Source: Mucilaginibacter dorajii (lineage in GTDB: Bacteria > Bacteroidota > Bacteroidia > Sphingobacteriales > Sphingobacteriaceae). From it: 64,000 bases of DNA. Positions 36,182 to 45,879 of the stretch are shown here, piece by piece. Within the stretch, counting starts at the first letter, position 1. The number at the start of each line of letters is the position of its first letter. Below the pieces are notes generated by a model, which saw nothing but the letters and a program-made list of their open reading frames with translations, was not told the origin of the DNA and made no database searches. The DNA is taken from NCBI RefSeq assembly GCF_024808255.1, contig NZ_JANTYS010000016.1, positions 1-64,000 on the forward strand. Direction: 5' to 3'. The position numbers were made by a program, and so were the translations under genes.

Positions 36182-38539
36182 TTATTCGGCCTGGATACTT
36201 TTAACAGGGTTAGCAATAGCGGCTTTGATGGATTGAAAACTTACTGTTAATATGGCTATCACTATGGCTATTAAACCAGCCATTACAAATGTGAGCCAGC
36301 CAATATCTATCCGATAGGTAAAATCCTGCAGCCATTTGTGCATGGCGTAATAGGCAAATGGTGTGGCAATCACAATTGCTATCAACACCAGGGCTACAAA
36401 TTCGCGGGTAAGCATTTGGGTAATGCCGGCTACACTTGCCCCCAGCACTTTGCGGATACCGATTTCTTTTGCCCTGTTTTCGGCCATATAGGCAGCCAAC
36501 CCAAACAGGCCAAGGCATGATATAAAAATGGTAAGGCCGGCAAATACGAATGATAATGAACCTGTTTGCTGCTGATCATTAAATTTTTTACCAAATTCAT
36601 GGTCAACAAATTCATAGCTAAATGGATAGGCTGCATTGTATTTCTTAAAGACCTTTGCAGCTAACTCAAGATTTTTAGCCGTGTTGTTTTTTTCGTTTAA
36701 GCGAATAACCATGTTATAGGCCCAATATTTGGATGCCAAAACCACCATCGGGTCAACATTTGCATAAGGCGATCTGATGATGAAATCTTTAAACACCCCC
36801 ACAATCTGTAGCCGTTCGTTACCCCTGATCATGAATTTACCAATTGGGTCTTTTAACTTCATTGCTTTAACGGCGGTTTCGTTCAGCAAAACAGATGTAC
36901 TATCGCCGGGGAAAGCATTAAAATCAACGTCGCGGCCTGCTATTAGCTTCAGCCCCATTGTTTTTACAAAATCGCCGGCTGTGCCCAGTCTTGAAAATCC
37001 CATCTTATCCTGGTTGGCGTCTGTACCATCCCATTTAAAACCATCAGTACGACTGCCTTCGATTGTTATAGTATAACCCGTTTTACTCATGGCGGTAACA
37101 GCACCACTATTGATCAGGTCGTTTTTGATCAGGTCGTAGTTTTTACTGATGTCGCCTTCCATGGGCACTTCCACCAGGTTACTTTGTTTATAACCAATAT
37201 CGCGGCTTTGCGCAAACTTTATCTGCCTGTAAACAACGATGGTTGCTATCACCAATACAATAGCTACCGTAAATTGAAGCACAACCAATACTTTACGCGG
37301 ACTGATCAGTTTTTGCGCATCCTTAAAGGTCCCTTTTAAAACCTTAACCGGCTTAAAACCCGAAAGGAAAAATGCGGGGTAGCTACCTGCAAGCAAACCA
37401 ACCACTACAATAAAACCAAAAAAGGCAGCTAAAAATACCGGATCGATAAAATTAATAACCAATACTTTGCCGGTTAACTGGTTAAATGCAGGTAAACAAA
37501 GCGTTACCAATAACAAAGACACCATACCCGCTATAAAGGTTATCAATATGGATTCACTTAAAAACTGACCTATCAGGTTTAACCTGCCCGCGCCAATTAC
37601 TTTGCGCACACCTACCTCTCTTGCCCTTTTCTGGCTGCGCGCTGTACTCAGGTTCATAAAATTGATGCAGGCTATCAGCAATAATATACCGGCAATACCT
37701 AACAGCAGGTGAACAATCTCAATACGACCACCCACAACTTTTCCGTTTTCAAAAGTTGAATATAAACGCCATTGGGTCATGGGATGTAAAAAAACCTCTA
37801 ATCCCGATTTTGGATCATGTGATTTTGCCAGGTTCTTTATTTTATCGGCAAATTTGTTAATATCCACATTAGGCTGCAACTGCACATAAGTATTATAACT
37901 ATTATCGCCCCAGGAACCATTGGTATAAGTATTTTCGTTTGCAGCAAGAGATACCAGGTATTCAAAATCAAATGTGGTATTATTAGGTAAATCATTTAAA
38001 ACACCTGTTACTTTATAACTTGTTTTATTCTCCAGCTTGATGAACTTATTCATCGGGTCGGCATTGCCGAATATTTTACTGGCCAGGTGTTTGGTGATTA
38101 CAATATCGGTCACGCCATCCAAAGCATGCTCTGGGTTCCCCTGCAAAAATGAAAAACTGAACATGGTTAAAAAACCCTTATCAACATCGTTTCCTTTGGC
38201 TTTTACAGAATTATCTCCAAAATTAAAGAGGCGATCAATGCTCCAATACTGCCGGGCGTAATTTTTAACCTCCGGAAATTCCTCTTTTAAGGTTTTGCCC
38301 ATGGGCGATGAAGTAACATCAAACGTATACACGTTCGTACCATCAGTTCCCCGGTTCCAAACTTTATAAAGTGAGCTCTTATTTTTTTGAAAATCTTCAA
38401 AACTGTATTCGTTTTGTACCCAGGCCCAAATAAGTATGGCACCTGCCATACCAACAGCAAGGCCGGTAATGTTTATAAACGAAAATCCTTTTTTGTTTAT
38501 AAGGTTTCGCCAGGCGATTTTGAAATAGTTTTTGATCAT
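36182..38539 (-). CDS. FtsX/MacB-type ABC transporter permease
   Basis: 785 residues. The first transmembrane helix (KGFSFINITGLAVGMAGAIL) is followed by a periplasmic MacB-PCD domain (about 50-260), three central helices with the FtsX motif NLSTARSQKRAREVGVRKVIGAGR, a second periplasmic domain, and a terminal three-helix FtsX unit with AYMAENRAKEIGIRKVLGAS. This tandem architecture is common in Bacteroidota. The start is placed at MIKNYFKIAWRNL, the family's usual N-terminus; the frame stays open 30 codons upstream, but that part looks non-coding. No ATPase gene is adjacent, so it must use one encoded elsewhere. The substrate is unknown; lipoprotein, peptide or antimicrobial efflux is typical. 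Confidence 0.92.
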   Translation of the reverse strand: MIKNYFKIAWRNLINKKGFSFINITGLAVGMAGAILIWAWVQNEYSFEDFQKNKSSLYKVWNRGTDGTNVYTFDVTSSPMGKTLKEEFPEVKNYARQYWSIDRLFNFGDNSVKAKGNDVDKGFLTMFSFSFLQGNPEHALDGVTDIVITKHLASKIFGNADPMNKFIKLENKTSYKVTGVLNDLPNNTTFDFEYLVSLAANENTYTNGSWGDNSYNTYVQLQPNVDINKFADKIKNLAKSHDPKSGLEVFLHPMTQWRLYSTFENGKVVGGRIEIVHLLLGIAGILLLIACINFMNLSTARSQKRAREVGVRKVIGAGRLNLIGQFLSESILITFIAGMVSLLLVTLCLPAFNQLTGKVLVINFIDPVFLAAFFGFIVVVGLLAGSYPAFFLSGFKPVKVLKGTFKDAQKLISPRKVLVVLQFTVAIVLVIATIVVYRQIKFAQSRDIGYKQSNLVEVPMEGDISKNYDLIKNDLINSGAVTAMSKTGYTITIEGSRTDGFKWDGTDANQDKMGFSRLGTAGDFVKTMGLKLIAGRDVDFNAFPGDSTSVLLNETAVKAMKLKDPIGKFMIRGNERLQIVGVFKDFIIRSPYANVDPMVVLASKYWAYNMVIRLNEKNNTAKNLELAAKVFKKYNAAYPFSYEFVDHEFGKKFNDQQQTGSLSFVFAGLTIFISCLGLFGLAAYMAENRAKEIGIRKVLGASVAGITQMLTREFVALVLIAIVIATPFAYYAMHKWLQDFTYRIDIGWLTFVMAGLIAIVIAILTVSFQSIKAAIANPVKSIQAE

Positions 38540-38673
38540 GGTAGTTTTAATCTTAATAACATCTCTTACAAGTTCGTGCCAAATAACTAAACAATTAATA
38601 TTCAATATATTAAATAACAACCACAACAATTAATCGTTCGAAAACGGACAGCAATTGTGCGCACCCGTTACAA

Positions 38674-38702
38674 CAAAAAATCCCGAACAAAGTGCCCGGG
38701 AT
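38674..38702 (-). terminator. Terminator of the phosphohexomutase gene
   Basis: On the minus strand ATCCCG...CGGGAT (38680-38702) is followed by a T-run (38674-38679), 28 bp after the stop codon at 38730. Confidence 0.8.
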
Positions 38703-38729
38703 AGTTTTGTATGATATATACGATTTGAG

Positions 38730-40466
38730 TTATACACCCAGGTCCTGCATAATGGCATCAATTTTTGCATCAAGCTGTTTACCGGTTTCAGCATAAGCCT
38801 CTTTACTGGCTAATTTGCCGTTTACGCTGCAATAAAATTTGATCTTAGGTTCGGTACCTGACGGACGGGCAGAAATAATGCTACCGTCCTCGGTAATAAA
38901 CTGCAACACATCTGATGTTGGCAATTCAATAGCTTTGGTTGTATTGCTATTCAGATCAGTTTCTACCCGGAACTCGTAATCCTTCAGGGTAACAACTTTT
39001 GATCCGCCTAAAGTAGCCGGTGGGTTTTTCCTGAATGTTTCCATCATCGCTTTAATCTCTTCGGCACCGGTTTTACCTTTTTTGGTGATAGAGATCAGTT
39101 TTTCTTTGTAGAAACCATATTGTACATAAGTATCTAATAAAGCCTCAAACAGGCTGCTGCCTTTGTCTTTGTAATAAGCGGTCATTTCGGCAATGAACGC
39201 GCTTGATACCACGGCATCTTTATCACGTACCAGTTCGCCAATTAAATAACCATAGCTTTCTTCGCCGCCGCCAATAAAGGTTTGCTTGCCTTCAAAATGG
39301 GTCATCAGTTCGCCAATATATTTAAAGCCGGTTAGGGTGTTATAGCAGGTTACGTTTTTAGCTGCCGCAATGGCATCTATCAGGTTGGATGTTACAATGG
39401 TTTTAACAATGTACTCGTTACCAGTAAGCTTGCCTTTATCTTCCCATGCGCTAAGCAGGTAATTGATGAGCATACAGCCAGTTTGGTTACCATTAAGCAG
39501 AATAAACTCATTGTCGGTATTTTTAACGGCGATGCCCACACGGTCGGCATCCGGGTCGGTTGCTAAAACCAGGTCGGCGTCAACTTCCTGCGCTTTTTTA
39601 AGGGCCAGGGTTAAGGCTTCTTTTTCCTCGGGGTTTGGATATACTACCGTTGGAAAATTGCCATCGGGTGTAGTTTGTTCATCAACCAATATCACGTTTT
39701 CAAAGCCAAAACGCTCCAAAGCCTGGGGTACCAATGTAATACCAGTGCCGTGGATTGGCGAAAAAACGATCTTAAGATCTTTTTGACGATGAATAGCCTC
39801 GGGCGAAATAGACAGTTTAGTGATCCCGGCTAAATAAAGCTCGTCAACTTCTTCGCCTATTTCTTCAATATTAGCATCAACGCGGGTAAATTTAATATCA
39901 TCTACACTGGCTACCTTGGCAACCTCGTCCATAACAGCCTTATCATGTGGTGCCACAAACTGGCCACCATCGGCACCGTAAGCTTTATACCCATTATACT
40001 CTTTGGGATTGTGCGACGCGGTAAGCATTACCCCACTTTTGCAACCGAAGTGGCGCACAGCAAAAGAAAGCTCAGGTGTAGGGCGTAAAGCCTTAAAGAA
40101 ATAAACATGGATATCGTTGGCCGAAAAAACCTCGGCAGTAATGTTGGAGAACAGATCGGCATTATTGCGGCTATCGTGTGCTATAGCTACTTTAATTTTT
40201 TCGCCGGGATATGTTTTTTTAAGATAGTTGGCAAGCCCCTGAGTGGCAGCACCTATAGTATATTTATTAATACGATTTGAACCTGGGCCCATTATTCCAC
40301 GCAAGCCGCCGGTACCAAATTCAAGATCGCGGTAAAATGAGTCGGTTAACTCGGTATATGCTTTGGCATCAAGCAATGCCTGAATTTCTTTTTTTACATC
40401 AGCATCGTAGTTGCCTTCGAGCCAGGTATTTACTTTTTGAAGAATGGATGGGTCTAACTCCTGCAT
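38730..40466 (-). CDS. Phosphoglucomutase/phosphomannomutase
   Basis: 578 residues of the alpha-D-phosphohexomutase family, long (PGM2/YbbT-like) subclass. The phosphoserine is S151 in LTASHNPKEYNGYK. The metal-binding loop is DPDADRVG, the sugar loop GGGEESYGY, and the phosphate-binding loop RPSGTEPKIKFY. All four active-site loops are intact. It interconverts hexose-1- and hexose-6-phosphates, linking sugars released by the glycan loci to glycolysis or nucleotide-sugar synthesis. It has its own terminator and is not in an operon with neighbours. Confidence 0.95.
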   Translation of the reverse strand: MQELDPSILQKVNTWLEGNYDADVKKEIQALLDAKAYTELTDSFYRDLEFGTGGLRGIMGPGSNRINKYTIGAATQGLANYLKKTYPGEKIKVAIAHDSRNNADLFSNITAEVFSANDIHVYFFKALRPTPELSFAVRHFGCKSGVMLTASHNPKEYNGYKAYGADGGQFVAPHDKAVMDEVAKVASVDDIKFTRVDANIEEIGEEVDELYLAGITKLSISPEAIHRQKDLKIVFSPIHGTGITLVPQALERFGFENVILVDEQTTPDGNFPTVVYPNPEEKEALTLALKKAQEVDADLVLATDPDADRVGIAVKNTDNEFILLNGNQTGCMLINYLLSAWEDKGKLTGNEYIVKTIVTSNLIDAIAAAKNVTCYNTLTGFKYIGELMTHFEGKQTFIGGGEESYGYLIGELVRDKDAVVSSAFIAEMTAYYKDKGSSLFEALLDTYVQYGFYKEKLISITKKGKTGAEEIKAMMETFRKNPPATLGGSKVVTLKDYEFRVETDLNSNTTKAIELPTSDVLQFITEDGSIISARPSGTEPKIKFYCSVNGKLASKEAYAETGKQLDAKIDAIMQDLGV

Positions 40467-40552
40467 TGGTATAATTTTTAAAAGATAGTTTGGTTAACGG
40501 TTATGCAACAAATATGAAAATAAAATGTGTTTAATTGTGTGCAGAAAAGAAC

Positions 40553-40583
40553 AATATAGTGTGAAAAAATTTCACACTATATT
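40553..40583. promoter_or_regulatory. 31-bp palindrome upstream of phosphohexomutase
   Basis: Perfect 14-bp arms (40553-40566 and 40570-40583; AATATAGTGTGAAA) around an AAA centre, 87 bp before the start codon. An operator is plausible; a terminator of the upstream threonine-synthase transcript is an alternative. The gap 40467-40995 otherwise holds a nested family B element. Confidence 0.5.
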
Positions 40584-40728
40584 CAATAAACTTACAATTT
40601 TCTATAACTCAGCATAATAAAGAATCGTCACTGCAATAAAATCGCGTTTAGCCTTCTACCTACATTCAACCCAGACGGGGTTTCTTAGCTCAATAGCGCT
40701 GGGTGATTTTCCCCTATTCCATACCGCC

Positions 40729-40983
40729 TTAAATTTAACATGAGTTCGATATAAGAATTCCCAAATGTCATTTCGACGAACGGCGGGTGGCTGAGTGGAG
40801 GGTGAGGAGAAACTACCTCTTGAGCGAAGCGAAAAATCTTATGCGACAGGCCACGTTTGCTTGTCGCTCGTATAAGATTTCTCTTTCGCACAACCGCTCA
40901 ATCCCGCCCTTGCTCAATCGAAATGACATACTTTTCTTGATTTACGATAGCCATTTCTTACATCGAACTCACGTTAAATTTAA
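40729..40983. repeat. Family B element, copy 3, with different outer arms
   Basis: The inner part, 40766-40928, is a normal family B unit (TGTCATTTCGACGAACGG ... CGAAATGACA). The outer arms differ from copies 1, 2 and 4: 40729-40757 and 40955-40983 form an inverted pair of about 29 bp built on TAAATTTAAC(A/G)TGAGTTCG. The unit therefore looks nested in, or recombined with, another palindromic repeat. Confidence 0.8.
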
Positions 40984-40995
40984 CGACCTGCTCTT

Positions 40996-42192
40996 TCAGT
41001 CAACAACAATATTCTCCAGGTATTTATATCCGCTGCCGGTATTGATCATTAATACCTTTTCGCCGGCTTTTATCCATTGGGCGGCTTTTAGTTTTTTGAA
41101 CGCCTGCCATAGCGCGGCTCCTTCGGGTGCTATCAGCATACCTTCGTATCGGGCTATTTCTTTTAGGGCAAGGCTCATTTGTTCATCGCTGATAGTAAGC
41201 GCTGTGCCCCTACTCTCGGTTATCACTTTCAGGATTTGTTTATCAGCGTATGGTTTGGGTACACGCAAGCCGTTGGCTATCGTAAAGCCGCCATCGGCAA
41301 ATTCAGATACTGATAAACCGGCGTTAAACGCGGTTACAATACCGTTGCAGCTTTCGGATTGTACAGCTACCATGCGCGGGCGTTTGCTGCCTATCCAGCC
41401 TAAATGTTCCAATTCGTTAAAAGCCTTCCACATACCAATCAAACCGGTGCCGCCGCCTGTGGGATAAAGTATAACATCGGGTAGCTGCCAGTTAAATTGT
41501 TCGGCAATTTCGTAGCCCATTGTTTTTTTGCCTTCAAGCCTGTAAGGTTCTTTTAAAGTAGATACCTGGAACCAGCCGTGAAGCAGCGCCTGTTCGTTTA
41601 CCAGCCGGCCGCAGTCACTGATGTTGCCATCAATCTCAACCAGGTCGGCACCATACAGGCGACATTCGTCTTTAAACACTTTGGGCGTTTGTTTGGGCAT
41701 GTAAACGATGGCTTTGATCCCCGCCCTTGCAGCGTAAGCAGCCAAGGCACCACCCGCGTTACCCGCTGTAGGTGTAGCTATAGTATCAATACCTAATTCT
41801 TTTGCTTTTGACACAGCCGCGCTTAACCCTCTTGCTTTGAAAGAACCGGTTGGATTACCCGATTCATCTTTCCAAAATACCTCGTTGTCGCCGGTAAATT
41901 GTTTCAGGTTTTCAATCGGGATCATCGGTGTAAAACCTTCGCCAAGGGTAACAATGTTCTTTTCGTTAAAAACGGGCAAAAACTCCTTATACCGCCACAT
42001 GGTTGCTGGGCGGCCCAGCAATGCAGACTTATCAGCAGCGGTATCTAAATTATAAGTGGCAAACAAAGTCGACTTACAATTATCATTACTGCAAACCGTA
42101 TTTACAACATCAGCATTATGTACCGTGCCGCACTCGGGGCAGGTTAAATTTAATAACAGGCTTCCTGTTTCTGTTTCAATATCACTTATCAT
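40996..42192 (-). CDS. thrC: Threonine synthase (PLP-dependent)
   Basis: 398 residues of fold-type II PLP enzymes. An N-terminal zinc-ribbon-like segment (CPECG...CSNDNC, about 18-38) is followed by the PLP lysine in GSFKARG (K119), the glycine-rich TPTAGNAGGALAAYAA, and GTGLIGMWKAFNE. It converts O-phosphohomoserine to threonine. A TTG one codon upstream gives a longer frame; the ATG at 42192 is preferred. A threonine dehydrogenase and an Lrp regulator lie just upstream on the map, suggesting a threonine-metabolism neighbourhood. Threonine synthase is preferred over cysteate or diaminopropionate enzymes because of the zinc-ribbon N-terminus; some doubt remains. Confidence 0.85.
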   Translation of the reverse strand: MISDIETETGSLLLNLTCPECGTVHNADVVNTVCSNDNCKSTLFATYNLDTAADKSALLGRPATMWRYKEFLPVFNEKNIVTLGEGFTPMIPIENLKQFTGDNEVFWKDESGNPTGSFKARGLSAAVSKAKELGIDTIATPTAGNAGGALAAYAARAGIKAIVYMPKQTPKVFKDECRLYGADLVEIDGNISDCGRLVNEQALLHGWFQVSTLKEPYRLEGKKTMGYEIAEQFNWQLPDVILYPTGGGTGLIGMWKAFNELEHLGWIGSKRPRMVAVQSESCNGIVTAFNAGLSVSEFADGGFTIANGLRVPKPYADKQILKVITESRGTALTISDEQMSLALKEIARYEGMLIAPEGAALWQAFKKLKAAQWIKAGEKVLMINTGSGYKYLENIVVD

Positions 42193-42247
42193 CAATATCT
42201 ATACGCATATACACACCAAACCGATGCCTTGGGCAAAAAATTTATGT

Positions 42248-43879
42248 TTATTTAACTTTAAATATATCGCCTTTATTCCAGGTAGGGCGTGCATCGTCCT
42301 GTGCTATCAGGTAGCCTATTAAAAAATTAAGCTGGGCGTATTTTTTGCCGGCAGCAAAATCAAAAATACCGTTAATATCATCCTGCGGTTTGTGGTAGTA
42401 TTTGGTGCGCCATTTGGCTACAAAATCATTCAGGTTGTTTTTGCCATCGGCTGTTTTGCTGCCGTATTTGATGTGCAGGGCCGGGATGCCGTTAACCACA
42501 AAGCTATATTGGTCGCTTCGGGTAAAACGTGCCTGCTTGGGTTCGGGATCAGGTTCAACACTAAGGTTTAAATAAGCTGCCGCCTGATCAACCTGCGTAG
42601 CCAGTGAAGAGTGCTCGGCACCCAAAGCTGTAACAGAAAGCAGTGGGGCTATAATGGTGGGCATATCGGTATTAACATCGGCCACGATACTTTTAACGGG
42701 CACTGTTGGATGGGATGCAAAGTAGCCCGAACCTAAATCGCCAAGTTCTTCGCCGGTGAGCAACACGGTAAGGATAGAACGTTTAGGCTTATGTTTAATG
42801 CCGTCGTAAATTTTGGCAATGCCCAATACACTTGCCACGCCCGAAGCATTATCATGCGCGCCGTTGTAAATAGAATCGCCTTCAACCGGTTTGCCAATGC
42901 CCAAATGATCTAAATGAGCGCTATGAACTACATACTCGTTTTTCAATTTTGGGTCCGATCCTTCTATTTTACCAACTACATTGTAACTTATCAAATCCTG
43001 GTAGGTGGACGTATAGGCAATATCGGCACTGCTATTTATGGCGAATGAATTAGGTTGTCCACCTTTAATCTGTGCCAACACGGCTTGCATTATTTTGCCC
43101 GATTGCTGCAAAAGTGAGTTGAACACCGTGTAATTAAACAAACCCAATACTTTAACCTGTGGCGAATAATATGTCCTGGAGATGGCTACAGAACCATCGG
43201 TATTCATTACGCTGTAAGTGCCATTACGCGGACTGTTTAAACGTGATGTAGAGTCTACTGAGCAAATGATAACACCAACCGCGCCATGATCTGCCGCGGC
43301 TTTTAATATGGTAGTAGCGTTCATGGTATGTGCCGATACAGATGATGAGAATTTATCCGGCGCGCCACGGGTAACCAATACAATCTTACCTTTTACATCC
43401 AAACCCGCGTAATCATCATAACCTAACTCCGGCTCGCTGGCTCCATAGCCTGCAAAGGCCAGCTGGCCGCTCAGTTTAACATCCGGCAGGTAAGGATTCG
43501 GCATAATCACATAATCAACACCGGCCTTGAGTGATAAATTACTGCCGGTCAATGAAAGCGTACCGTTCTGAATAAATGCCCTACGAAATTTCACCTGTTG
43601 CAACCAGGTGCCGTTTTCGCCGGCGGGTTTTACGCCCATGCTTTTTAACCGCTTAACCACGTAATCAACCGCCATTTGAAAGCCTTCCGTTCCCGGGGCA
43701 CGACCTTTTAATTTATCGTCGGCCAGGTAAGCGATATCAGCTTTAAACTGGGTGGTATCAACTTTGCTTAGCGCGGTTTCAATTTCGGCACTTAACTTTA
43801 TTTGCTGGGCAAAACCACGATATGCAGAGAGTGACAGCGCCACGATCAATGAGATCTTAGCTATTGGGGTAAATTTCAT
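42248..43879 (-). CDS. Secreted M28-family zinc aminopeptidase with PA domain
   Basis: 543 residues with a signal peptide (to YRGFAQ). A protease-associated domain (about 130-280) includes GYDDYAGLDVKGKIVLVTRG. The M28 catalytic domain (about 300-520) shows the metal ligands: His-x-Asp in HSAHLDHLG, Asp in GAHDNASGV, the Glu-Glu pair in LTGEELGDLGS, an Asp in VADVNTDMP, and the last His in WRTKYYHKPQDDI. The family removes N-terminal residues or works as a glutaminyl-cyclase-like or dipeptidase enzyme; here peptidase is most likely. It lies 55 bp upstream of thrC on the same strand. Confidence 0.92.
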   Translation of the reverse strand: MKFTPIAKISLIVALSLSAYRGFAQQIKLSAEIETALSKVDTTQFKADIAYLADDKLKGRAPGTEGFQMAVDYVVKRLKSMGVKPAGENGTWLQQVKFRRAFIQNGTLSLTGSNLSLKAGVDYVIMPNPYLPDVKLSGQLAFAGYGASEPELGYDDYAGLDVKGKIVLVTRGAPDKFSSSVSAHTMNATTILKAAADHGAVGVIICSVDSTSRLNSPRNGTYSVMNTDGSVAISRTYYSPQVKVLGLFNYTVFNSLLQQSGKIMQAVLAQIKGGQPNSFAINSSADIAYTSTYQDLISYNVVGKIEGSDPKLKNEYVVHSAHLDHLGIGKPVEGDSIYNGAHDNASGVASVLGIAKIYDGIKHKPKRSILTVLLTGEELGDLGSGYFASHPTVPVKSIVADVNTDMPTIIAPLLSVTALGAEHSSLATQVDQAAAYLNLSVEPDPEPKQARFTRSDQYSFVVNGIPALHIKYGSKTADGKNNLNDFVAKWRTKYYHKPQDDINGIFDFAAGKKYAQLNFLIGYLIAQDDARPTWNKGDIFKVK

Positions 43880-44007
43880 ACGCTTTAAATATAACAGGAC
43901 AGAAAGGTATCAACTCCCCTGTTAAACTGCAAATTGATACCAAGATTGTGACAGAGGAGAATGGTTCAAATAGGAAAGCCGGCAATTAATGGCTGCTGGC
44001 TTTTTTT

Positions 44008-44210
44008 GTAGAGACGCAAAATTTTGCGTCTCCAGCTATACAGGGCGAATACAAATCCAACATGCATGTCCGATTTGCATGGTTTTTTATTTTTCTGTAG
44101 AGACGCATATTTGCGTCTCCCGCAGGACATTCGGATTTACTGAGCGAATTTGCAAAATTGATTTGCGTGAGTGATTTGCACGCGGGAGACGCAAAATGTT
44201 GCGTCTCTAC
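44008..44210. repeat. Family C repeat array
   Basis: Three GTAGAGACGCAAA/TTTGCGTCTC units lie at 44008-44033, 44097-44121 and, inverted, 44184-44210. The first two are in tandem and the third closes the palindrome. They fill most of the 351-bp gap 43880-44230; the rest shows nothing. Confidence 0.85.
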
Positions 44211-44230
44211 GAAAAAATAAGCCGGTTGAC

Positions 44231-45217
44231 TTAATTACCCGCCGTTTGCAACGGCAACTCAACATTATATGCCACTGCCAAATGCTGCAACATATCCGTA
44301 GTCATGCTATAAACATCATATTCGGGTTTCCAGTTCCAGTCTTTTTTTGCCTGGGTATCATCTATAGAACCCGGCCAGCTGTTGGCTATTTGCTGCCTTG
44401 CATCCGGCTGGTAACTAATTTCAAAATCGGGTAATTGATTGGTGATGGTGGCAGCCAGTTCGGCCGGGTTAAAGCTTAAACCGGCAAGGTTGTATGAACT
44501 GCGAATGGTGATATTTTCATTAGGCGCATCCATCAATTCCAACGTAGCCCGCACGGCATCGGGCATATACATCATCGGCAGGCGGGTTTCTTCGCTTAAA
44601 AAGCATTGGTATTGGCCGCTCTTTAACGCCTGGTGAAAAATATCAACCGCGTAATCTGTTGTACCTCCACCGGCCTGTGCCGAGTAGCTGATCAATCCCG
44701 GGTAACGGATACTACGTATGTCCAAGCCGTATTGCTCATTGTAATACCGGCACCAATGTTCGCCGGCAATTTTGCTGATACCGTACACAGTAGTTGGAAG
44801 CGTAGGTGCATCCTGGCCGCAAAGTTCTTTAGGCGCGTCCGGACCGAAAACGGCTATGCTGCTTGGCCAAAACACTTGTTTCAGATTTTCGGCACGGGCC
44901 ACTTCAAGTACATTCAACAGGCTTTTCATGTTCAGATCCCATGAGCCTAAAGGATTTTTTTCGCCGTTGGCAGATAGTACTGCCGCAAGGTGATATATAT
45001 GGGTGACACCAAGGTTGATGGCGAGTTTCTCCAGTTCGTAACGATCTAAAACATCGAGTTTAAAATATGGCCCATCGGCGCAAAGCGCATCTGTTACTTC
45101 CCTGATATCGGTGGCTATAACGCTATCCTTACCATATTTTTGGCGAAGTGCCTTTACCAGTTCGGTACCAATTTGCCCGCAGGCACCAGTTACCAGGATA
45201 GTTTCTTTCAAATTCAT
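44231..45217 (-). CDS. SDR-type L-threonine 3-dehydrogenase
   Basis: 328 residues of the extended short-chain dehydrogenase family. NAD-binding GACGQIGTELV starts at residue 11. The catalytic Tyr-x3-Lys is Y145-GIS-K149. WPSSIAVFGPDAPK, RYPGLISYSAQAGGGTTDYA and LPMMYMPDAVRATLELMDA are the hallmarks of the SDR threonine dehydrogenases described from Flavobacterium and Cupriavidus. The product, 2-amino-3-oxobutyrate, would go to glycine by KBL, which is not in the window. It is divergent from an Lrp-family regulator 155 bp away, which may control it. Confidence 0.88.
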   Translation of the reverse strand: MNLKETILVTGACGQIGTELVKALRQKYGKDSVIATDIREVTDALCADGPYFKLDVLDRYELEKLAINLGVTHIYHLAAVLSANGEKNPLGSWDLNMKSLLNVLEVARAENLKQVFWPSSIAVFGPDAPKELCGQDAPTLPTTVYGISKIAGEHWCRYYNEQYGLDIRSIRYPGLISYSAQAGGGTTDYAVDIFHQALKSGQYQCFLSEETRLPMMYMPDAVRATLELMDAPNENITIRSSYNLAGLSFNPAELAATITNQLPDFEISYQPDARQQIANSWPGSIDDTQAKKDWNWKPEYDVYSMTTDMLQHLAVAYNVELPLQTAGN

Positions 45218-45372
45218 ACAGCGGTAAATATTTGCGGTAAAATTGATATTTACTTATTTAAAATCATACGAATCGATATTAATTGATATAAAAATCCAAT
45301 TAAATACATTTTGTTAGTTTTTTATTGCGATACAATTTAAGTTTTATACGCAATTAGCATAATTTTACAAGC

Positions 45373-45879
45373 ATGTATCAAATGCTCGACCATACCGACA
45401 TCAGCATCCTGAAAATATTACAGGAAAACGCGCGACTTACCAACCAGGAAATAGCCGAAAAACTGCACAAAACCGCCTCGCCCATCCATAGGCGTATTAA
45501 ACGCCTGGAAGATGACGGTTTTATAAAGCGATACGTTGCCGTGCTCGATCCGCAGAAAATAGACCGCGGTTTGATGGCCTTTACCCACGTGCAGCTTAAA
45601 GACCACTCGAAGGATAGTTTAAGCCTTTTTGAGCAGGCCATTATTCGCCTGCCCGAGGTGCTGGAATGTTACCATATGACAGGCATGTATGATTTTATAC
45701 TCAAGGTAGCCGTTAAAGACCTGGCCGCCTACCACGAGTTTTTAATGCACGAGCTATTTGGCATTATGGCCATTGGTTCGGTACAAACTACGCTGGTGAT
45801 GAAGCAATCCAAACATGAAGGCGCCTTCCCTATAACCATACCGCAGCAGCCTTTTCCATCGGCACATAAAACAGACTGA
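45373..45879 (+). CDS. Lrp/AsnC-family transcriptional regulator
   Basis: 168 residues. An N-terminal winged helix-turn-helix (about 6-65; ILKILQENARLTNQEIAEKL and SPIHRRIKRLEDDGFIKRYV) is joined to a RAM/AsnC effector domain (about 70-155; ECYHMTGMYDFILKVAVKDL). Lrp-type proteins respond to amino acids. The gene is divergent from the threonine dehydrogenase, the arrangement expected for a specific regulator. Its stop is immediately followed by the convergent stop of the TonB-receptor gene, with no spacer. MLDHTDISI at codon 4 is an alternative start. Confidence 0.93.
   Translation: MYQMLDHTDISILKILQENARLTNQEIAEKLHKTASPIHRRIKRLEDDGFIKRYVAVLDPQKIDRGLMAFTHVQLKDHSKDSLSLFEQAIIRLPEVLECYHMTGMYDFILKVAVKDLAAYHEFLMHELFGIMAIGSVQTTLVMKQSKHEGAFPITIPQQPFPSAHKTD

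Noticed and set aside
36182-38629. Longer start for the FtsX-type permease
   Set aside because: The first 30 codons look like AT-rich leader; the family N-terminus (MIKNYFKIAWRNL) begins at 38539.
40787-41467. 226-residue plus-strand frame
   Set aside because: It begins in the family B repeat and runs antisense through the threonine synthase gene, which has intact PLP motifs.
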